Assembly: GCA_030063045.1 (NCBI GenBank)
Contig: JAQSEB010000037.1
Coordinates: 2,294,001-2,358,000 of the forward strand
Length of the DNA: 64,000 nucleotides
DNA from: Pratylenchus scribneri
Lineage: Eukaryota > Nematoda > Chromadorea > Rhabditida > Pratylenchidae
Direction: 5' to 3'
The position numbers and the translations under genes are program-made. The notes under the pieces are model-generated. The model had not been told where the DNA came from. It ran no database searches and saw only the letters and a program-made list of their open reading frames with translations. Shown here one piece after another: positions 56,091 through 64,000 of the stretch. Within the stretch, counting starts at the first letter, position 1; every line of letters begins with the position of its first letter.

Positions 56091-59000
56091 TATTTTATTG
56101 TTATGATTTTAAATGTTTTGTTGTTCTGATGTTTTGTTGTTCTGATGTTTTGTTGTTCTGATTTTTAAATGTTTTGTTGTTCAGATTTTTAAATGTTTTG
56201 TTGTTCTGATTTTTAAATGTTTGTTGTTCTGATTTTAAATGTTTTGTTGTTCTGATTTTTAAATGTTTTGTTGTTCTGATTTTTAAATGTTTGTTGTTCT
56301 GATTTTTAAATGTTTTTGTTGTTCTGATTTTTAAAAGTTGTTGTTCTGTTTTGTTGTTCTGTTTTGTTGTTCTGATTTTCAAATGTTTTGTTTGTTCTGA
56401 TTTTTAAATGTTTTTGTTGTTCTGATTTTTAAAAGTTTTGTTGTTCTGATTTTTAAAAGTTTTGTTGTTCTGATTTTTAAATGTTTTGTTGTTCTGATTT
56501 TTAAATGTTTTGTTGTTCTGATTTTTAAATGTTTTATTGTTCTGATTTTAAATTATTTTATTTTTTAAATGTTTTATTTTTTAAATGTTTTATTGTTCTG
56601 ATTTTAAAATATTTTATTTTTTAAATTATTTTATTTTTTAAATGTTTTATTTTTTAAATGTTTTGTTGTTCTGATTTTTAAATGTTTTTGTTGTTCTGAT
56701 TTTTAAATGTTTTGTTGTTCTGATTTTTAAATGTTTTATTGTTCTGATTTTTAAATATTTTGTTGTTCTGATTTTTAAATGTTTTGTTGTTCTGATTTTT
56801 AAATGTTTTGTTGTTCAGATTTTTAAATGTTGTTTTGTTTTTCTGATTTTTAAAAGTTTTGTTGTTCTGATTTTTAAAAGTTTTGTTGTTCTGATTTTTA
56901 AATGTTTTGTTGTTCTGATTTTTGTTGTTCTGATTTTTAAATGTTTTGTTGTTCAGATTTTTAATTGTTTTGTTGTTCTGATTTTTAAATGTTTTGCTGT
57001 TCTGACTTTTAAATGTTTTGTTGTTCTGATTTTTAAATGTTTGTTGTTCTGATTTTTAAATGTTTTGTTGTTCTGATTTTTAAATGTTTGTTGTTCTGAT
57101 TTTTAAATGTTTTTGTTGTTCTGATTTTGAAATGTTTTGTTGTTCTGATTTTAAATGTTTAGTTGTTTCTGACTTTTAAATGTTTTGTTGTTCAGATTTT
57201 TAAATGTTTTGTTGTTCTGATTTTTAAATGTTTGTTGTTCTGATTTTAAATGTTTAGTTGTTTCTGACTTTTAAATGTTTTGTTGTTCTGATTTTTAAAT
57301 GTTTTGTTGTTCTGATTTTAAATGTTTAGTTGTTTCTGACTTTTAAATGTTTTGTTGTTCTGACTTTTAAATGTTTTGTTGTTCTGATTTTTAAATGTTT
57401 TTGTTGTTCTGATTTTTAAATGTTTTGTTGTTCTGATTTTAAATGTTTAGTTGTTTCTGACTTTTAAATGTTTTGTTGTTCTGATTTTTAAATGTTTTTG
57501 TTGTTCTGATTTTTAAATGTTTTGTTGTTCTGATTTTAAATGTTTAGTTGTTTCTGACTTTTAAATGTTTTGTTGTTCTGATTTTAAATGTTTAGTTGTT
57601 TCTGACTTTTAAATGTTTTGTTGTTCAGATTTTTAAATGTTTTGTTGTTCTGATTTTTAAATGTTTGTTGTTCTGATTTTAAATGTATAGTTGTTTCTGA
57701 CTTTTAAATGTTTTGTTGTTCTGATTTTTAAATGTTTTGTTGTTCTGATTTTAAATGTTTAGTTTTTTCTGACTTTTAAATGTTTTGTTGTTCTGATTTT
57801 TAAATGTTTTTGTTGTTTTGATTTTTAAATGTTTTGTTGTTCTGATTTTAAATGTATAGTTGTTTCTGACTTTTAAAAGTTTTGTTGTTCTGATTTTTAA
57901 AAGTTGTTGTTCTGTTTTGTTGTTCTGATTTTCAAATGTTTTGTTTGTTCTGATTTTTAAATATTTTGTTGTTCTGATTTTGAAATGTTTTGTTGTTCTG
58001 ATTTTTAAATGTTTTGTTGTTCAGATTTTTAAATGTTGTTTTGTTTTTCTGATTTTCAAATGTTTTGTTTGTTCTGATTTTTAAATATTTTGTTGTTCTG
58101 ATTTTTAAATGTTTTGTTGTTCTGATTTTTAAATGTTTTGTTGTTCAGATTTTTAAATGTTTTGTTGTTCTGATTTTTAAATGTTTGTTGTTCTGATTTT
58201 AAATGTTTTGTTGTTCTGATTTTTAAATGTTTTGTTGTTCTGATTTTTAAATGTTTGTTGTTCTGATTTTTAAATGTTTTTGTTGTTCTGATTTTTAAAA
58301 GTTGTTGTTCTGTTTTGTTGTTCTGTTTTGTTGTTCTGATTTTCAAATGTTTTGTTTGTTCTGATTTTTAAATGTTTTTGTTGTTCTGATTTTTAAATGT
58401 TTTGGTGTTCTGATTTTTAAATGTTTTGTTGTTCTGATTTTTAAATGTTTTTGTTGTTCTGATTTTTAAATGTTTTGTTGTTCTGATTTTTAAATGTTTT
58501 ATTGTTCTGATTTTTACATGTTTTTGTTGTTCTGATTTTTGTTGTTCTGATTTTTAAATGTTTTTGTTGTTCTGATGTTTAAATGTTTTGTTGTTCTGAT
58601 TTTTAAATGTTTTGTTGTTCTGATTTTTGTTGTTCTGATTTTTAAATGTTTTGTTGTTCAGATTTTTAATTGTTTTGTTGTTCTGATTTTTAAATGTTTT
58701 GCTGTTCTGACTTTTAAATGTTTTGTTGTTCTGTTTTTTAAATGTTTGTTGTTCTGATTTTTAAATGTTTTGTTGTTCTGATTTTTAAATGTTTGTTGTT
58801 CTGATTTTTAAATGTTTTTGTTGTTCTGATTTTGAAATGTTTTGTTGTTCTGATTTTAAATGTTTAGTTGTTTCTGACTTTTAAATGTTTTGTTGTTCAG
58901 ATTTTTAAATGTTTTGTTGTTCTGATTTTTAAATGTTTGTTGTTCTGATTTTAAATGTTTAGTTGTTTCTGACTTTTAAATGTTTTGTTGTTCTGATTTT

Positions 59001-62000
59001 TAAATGTTTTGTTGTTCTGATTTTAAATGTTTAGTTGTTTCTGACTTTTAAATGTTTTGTTGTTCTGACTTTTAAATGTTTTGTTGTTCTGATTTTTAAA
59101 TGTTTTTGTTGTTCTGATTTTTAAATGTTTTGTTGTTCTGATTTTAAATGTTTAGTTGTTTCTGACTTTTAAATGTTTTGTTGTTCTGATTTTTAAATGT
59201 TTTTGTTGTTCTGATTTTTAAATGTTTTGTTGTTCTGATTTTAAATGTTTAGTTGTTTCTGATTTTTAAATGTTTTGTTGTTCTGATTTTTAAATGTTTT
59301 ATTTTTTAAATGTTTTGTTGTTCTGATTTTTAAATGTTTTTGTTGTTCTGATTTTTAAATGTTTTGTTGTTCTGATTTTTAAATGTTTTATTGTTCTGAT
59401 TTTTAAATATTTTGTTGTTCTGATTTTTAAATGTTTTGTTGTTTTGATTTTTAAATGTTTTGTTGTTCAGATTTTTAAATGTTGTTTTGTTTTTCTGATT
59501 TTTAAAAGTTTTGTTGTTCTGATTTTTAAAAGTTTTGTTGTTCTGATTTTTAAATGTTTTGTTGTTCTGATTTTTGTTGTTCTGATTTTTAAATGTTTTG
59601 TTGTTCAGATTTTTAATTGTTTTGTTGTTCTGATTTTTAAATGTTTTGTTGTTCTGATTTTTAAATGTTTTGTTGTTCTGATTTTAAATGTTTAGTTGTT
59701 TCTGACTTTTAAATGTTTTGTTGTTCTGACTTTTAAATGTTTTGTTGTTCTGATTTTTAAATGTTTTTGTTGTTCTGATTTTTAAATGTTTTGTTGTTCT
59801 GATTTTAAATGTTTAGTTGTTTCTGACTTTTAAATGTTTTGTTGTTCTGATTTTTAAATGTTTTTGTTGTTCTGATTTTTAAATGTTTTGTTGTTCTGAT
59901 TTTAAATGTTTAGTTGTTTCTGACTTTTAAATGTTTTGTTGTTCTGATTTTAAATGTTTAGTTGTTTCTGACTTTTAAATGTTTTGTTGTTCAGATTTTT
60001 AAATGTTTTGTTGTTCTGATTTTTAAATGTTTGTTGTTCTGATTTTAAATGTATAGTTGTTTCTGACTTTTAAATGTTTTGTTGTTCTGATTTTTAAATG
60101 TTTTGTTGTTCTGATTTTAAATGTTTAGTTTTTTCTGACTTTTAAATGTTTTGTTGTTCTGATTTTTAAATGTTTTTGTTGTTTTGATTTTTAAATGTTT
60201 TGTTGTTCTGATTTTAAATGTATAGTTGTTTCTGACTTTTAAAAGTTTTGTTGTTCTGATTTTTAAAAGTTGTTGTTCTGTTTTGTTGTTCTGATTTTCA
60301 AATGTTTTGTTTGTTCTGATTTTTAAATATTTTGTTGTTCTGATTTTGAAATGTTTTGTTGTTCTGATTTTTAAATGTTTTGTTGTTCAGATTTTTAAAT
60401 GTTGTTTTGTTTTTCTGATTTTCAAATGTTTTGTTTGTTCTGATTTTTAAATATTTTGTTGTTCTGATTTTTAAATGTTTTGTTGTTCTGATTTTTAAAT
60501 GTTTTGTTGTTCAGATTTTTAAATGTTTTGTTGTTCTGATTTTTAAATGTTTGTTGTTCTGATTTTAAATGTTTTGTTGTTCTGATTTTTAAATGTTTTG
60601 TTGTTCTGATTTTTAAAAGTTGTTGTTCTGTTTTGTTGTTCTGTTTTGTTGTTCTGATTTTCAAATGTTTTGTTTGTTCTGATTTTTAAATGTTTTTGTT
60701 GTTCTGATTTTTAAATGTTTTGGTGTTCTGATTTTTAAATGTTTTGTTGTTCTGATTTTTAAATGTTTTTGTTGTTCTGATTTTTAAATGTTTTGTTGTT
60801 CTGATTTTTAAATGTTTTGCTGTTCTGATTTTAAAATGTTTTGTTGTTCTGATTTTAAATGTTTTGTTGTTCAGATTTTTAAATGTTTTGTTGTTCTGAT
60901 TTTTAAATGTTTGTTGTTCTGATTTTAAATGTTTTGTTGTTCTGATTTTTAAATGTTTTGTTGTTCTGATTTTTAAATGTTTGTTGTTCTGATTTTTAAA
61001 TGTTTTTGTTGTTCTGATTTTTAAAAGTTGTTGTTCTGTTTTGTTGTTCTGTTTTGTTGTTCTGATTTTCAAATGTTTTGTTTGTTCTGATTTTTAAATG
61101 TTTTTGTTGTTCTGATTTTTAAATGTTTTGGTGTTCTGATTTTTAAATGTTTTGTTGTTCTGATTTTTAAATGTTTTTGTTGTTCTGATTTTTAAATGTT
61201 TTGTTGTTCTGATTTTTAAATGTTTTATTGTTCTGATTTTTAAATGTTTTTGTTGTTCTGATTTTTGTTGTTCTGATTTTTAAATGTTTTTGTTGTTCTG
61301 ATGTTTAAATGTTTTGTTGTTCTGATTTTTAAATGTTTTGTTGTTCTGATTTTTAAATGTTTTGTTGTTCTGATTTTTGTTGTTCTGATTTTTAAATGTT
61401 TTGTTGTTCAGATTTTTAATTGTTTTGTTGTTCTGATTTTTAAATGTTTTGCTGTTCTGACTTTTAAATGTTTTGTTGTTCTGATTTTTAAATGTTTTGT
61501 TGTTCTGATTTTTGTTGTTCTGATTTTTAAATGTTTTTGTTGTTCTGATTTTTAAATGTTTTGTTGTTCTGATTTTTAAATGTTTTATTGTTCTGATTTT
61601 TAAATATTTTGTTGTTCTGATTTTTAAATGTTTTGTTGTTCTGATTTTTAAATGTTTTGTTGTTCAGATTTTTAAATGTTGTTTTGTTTTTCTGATTTTT
61701 AAAAGTTTTGTTGTTCTGATTTTTAAAAGTTTTGTTGTTCTGATTTTTAAATGTTTTGTTGTTCTGATTTTTGTTGTTCTGATTTTTAAATGTTTTGTTG
61801 TTCAGATTTTTAATTGTTTTGTTGTTCTGATTTTTAAATGTTTTGCTGTTCTGACTTTTAAATGTTTTGTTGTTCTGATTTTTAAATGTTTGTTGTTCTG
61901 ATTTTTAAATGTTTTGTTGTTCTGATTTTTAAATGTTTGTTGTTCTGATTTTTAAATGTTTTTGTTGTTCTGATTTTGAAATGTTTTGTTGTTCTGATTT

Positions 62001-64000
62001 TAAATGTTTAGTTGTTTCTGACTTTTAAATGTTTTGTTGTTCAGATTTTTAAATGTTTTGTTGTTCTGATTTTTAAATGTTTGTTGTTCTGATTTTAAAT
62101 GTTTAGTTGTTTCTGACTTTTAAATGTTTTGTTGTTCTGATTTTTAAATGTTTTGTTGTTCTGATTTTAAATGTTTAGTTGTTTCTGACTTTTAAATGTT
62201 TTGTTGTTCTGACTTTTAAATGTTTTGTTGTTCTGATTTTTAAATGTTTTTGTTGTTCTGATTTTTAAATGTTTTGTTGTTCTGATTTTAAATGTTTAGT
62301 TGTTTCTGACTTTTAAATGTTTTGTTGTTCTGATTTTTAAATGTTTTTGTTGTTCTGATTTTTAAATGTTTTGTTGTTCTGATTTTAAATGTTTAGTTGT
62401 TTCTGACTTTTAAATGTTTTGTTGTTCTGATTTTAAATGTTTAGTTGTTTCTGACTTTTAAATGTTTTGTTGTTCAGATTTTTAAATGTTTTGTTGTTCT
62501 GATTTTTAAATGTTTGTTGTTCTGATTTTAAATGTATAGTTGTTTCTGACTTTTAAATGTTTTGTTGTTCTGATTTTTAAATGTTTTGTTGTTCTGATTT
62601 TAAATGTTTAGTTTTTTCTGACTTTTAAATGTTTTGTTGTTCTGATTTTTAAATGTTTTTGTTGTTTTGATTTTTAAATGTTTTGTTGTTCTGATTTTAA
62701 ATGTATAGTTGTTTCTGACTTTTAAAAGTTTTGTTGTTCTGATTTTTAAAAGTTGTTGTTCTGTTTTGTTGTTCTGATTTTCAAATGTTTTGTTTGTTCT
62801 GATTTTTAAATATTTTGTTGTTCTGATTTTGAAATGTTTTGTTGTTCTGATTTTTAAATGTTTTGTTGTTCAGATTTTTAAATGTTGTTTTGTTTTTCTG
62901 ATTTTCAAATGTTTTGTTTGTTCTGATTTTTAAATATTTTGTTGTTCTGATTTTTAAATGTTTTGTTGTTCTGATTTTTAAATGTTTTGTTGTTCAGATT
63001 TTTAAATGTTTTGTTGTTCTGATTTTTAAATGTTTGTTGTTCTGATTTTAAATGTTTTGTTGTTCTGATTTTTAAATGTTTTGTTGTTCTGATTTTTAAA
63101 TGTTTGTTGTTCTGATTTTTAAATGTTTTTGTTGTTCTGATTTTTAAAAGTTGTTGTTCTGTTTTGTTGTTCTGTTTTGTTGTTCTGATTTTCAAATGTT
63201 TTGTTTGTTCTGATTTTTAAATGTTTTTGTTGTTCTGATTTTTAAATGTTTTGGTGTTCTGATTTTTAAATGTTTTGTTGTTCTGATTTTTAAATGTTTT
63301 TGTTGTTCTGATTTTTAAATGTTTTGTTGTTCTGATTTTTAAATGTTTTATTGTTCTGATTTTTAAATGTTTTTGTTGTTCTGATTTTTGTTGTTCTGAT
63401 TTTTAAATGTTTTTGTTGTTCTGATGTTTAAATGTTTTGTTGTTCTGATTTTTAAATGTTTTGTTGTTCTGATTTTTAAATGTTTTGTTGTTCTGATTTT
63501 TGTTGTTCTGATTTTTAAATGTTTTGTTGTTCAGATTTTTAATTGTTTTGTTGTTCTGATTTTTAAATGTTTTGCTGTTCTGACTTTTAAATGTTTTGTT
63601 GTTCTGTTTTTTAAATGTTTGTTGTTCTGATTTTTAAATGTTTTGTTGTTCTGATTTTTAAATGTTTGTTGTTCTGATTTTTAAATGTTTTTGTTGTTCT
63701 GATTTTGAAATGTTTTGTTGTTCTGATTTTAAATGTTTAGTTGTTTCTGACTTTTAAATGTTTTGTTGTTCAGATTTTTAAATGTTTTGTTGTTCTGATT
63801 TTTAAATGTTTGTTGTTCTGATTTTAAATGTTTAGTTGTTTCTGACTTTTAAATGTTTTGTTGTTCTGATTTTTAAATGTTTTGTTGTTCTGATTTTAAA
63901 TGTTTAGTTGTTTCTGACTTTTAAATGTTTTGTTGTTCTGACTTTTAAATGTTTTGTTGTTCTGATTTTTAAATGTTTTTGTTGTTCTGATTTTTAAATG
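56091..64000. repeat. 24-bp satellite with higher-order repeats, runs off the window
   Basis: Basic unit TTTTGTTGTTCTGATTTTTA plus AATG, with 22-25-bp variants (GACTTTTAAATG, TTCAGATTTTT, AAAAGTTGTTG). Variant units recur in fixed order: TATAGTTGTTTCTGAC occurs in pairs 169 bases apart at 57686/57855, 60052/60221 and 62535/62704, giving a higher-order period of 2.37-2.48 kb. Because the unit is a multiple of three, long spurious frames (KIRTTK, KTFKNQNN, VVLIFKCF types) appear on both strands; none is a gene. At least 7.9 kb; its far end is not in the window. Confidence 0.97.

Noticed and set aside
56101..63630. Repeated open frames such as KIRTTK and VVLIFKCF types
   Set aside because: Products of a 24-bp satellite whose unit length is a multiple of three; no promoter, splice or conserved domain.
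56091..64000. CRISPR-like regular repeats
   Set aside because: Units are directly adjacent with no unique spacers, and the genome is eukaryotic; this is a satellite.

Overview
The window looks like nuclear DNA of a nematode, most likely a clade IV plant-parasitic (tylenchomorph, cyst-nematode-like) species. Reasons: many small introns of about 40-60 bases ending TTTTCAG or TTTTAG, occasional GC-AG introns, AT-rich spacers, and a SKN-1 with a basic region but no leucine zipper. UNC-23/BAG2, an astacin, a secreted C-type lectin and FLYWCH proteins also fit. The species assignment is inference. Gene models were assembled by hand from open frames, GT/GC-AG boundaries and matching intron phases. 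Spans run from start codon to stop codon, with exons given in the text.

Layout. 0.7-3.8 kb: MFAP1, a spliceosome protein, with a mariner element in intron 4. 4.2-7.6 kb: three FLYWCH zinc-finger genes in tandem; the third can be read continuously through a BED finger into a GFRP domain. 7.9-9.4 kb: a short RPN2/SWP1-type oligosaccharyltransferase subunit. 10.3-12.3 kb, minus strand: an intron-containing histone H2B with an H3-like N terminus, and a five-knuckle CCHC (CNBP-like) protein. 13.1-14.8 kb: a pseudogene split by a foldback element with 8-bp target duplications. 15.5-18.6 kb, minus: an UNC-23/BAG2 co-chaperone. 19.2-20.0 kb: a 20-bp satellite. 21.5-29 kb, minus: a secreted cysteine-containing protein, the queuosine-salvage enzyme QNG1, and an unrecognised protein.

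29.7-32.1 kb, plus: Beclin-1 (BEC-1/ATG6). 32.7-42.4 kb: a 14-exon SKN-1 gene with the SKN-1A-type transmembrane segment; a C-type lectin lies antisense inside intron 5. 43.3-46.6 kb: an astacin metalloprotease with a satellite array in intron 1. 47.4-50.9 kb: a large secreted protein with about 36 consecutive Glu codons. 52.1-55.9 kb: a secreted protein with a mucin-like Thr/Pro tail and three palindromic elements stacked in one intron. 56.1-64.0 kb: a roughly 24-bp satellite with 2.4-kb higher-order periodicity that runs off the window.

Several neighbours serve proteostasis and stress handling (UNC-23, BEC-1, SKN-1, RPN2), but nothing shows that they are co-regulated. The most unusual observations are the possible FLYWCH-BED-GFRP fusion, the H2B with an ARTK tail, the foldback and hAT-like elements with exact 8-bp duplications, the GGCGGAATTATT satellite family at three loci, and the QNG1 gene with two GC-AG introns plus one intron that lacks a 3' AG.
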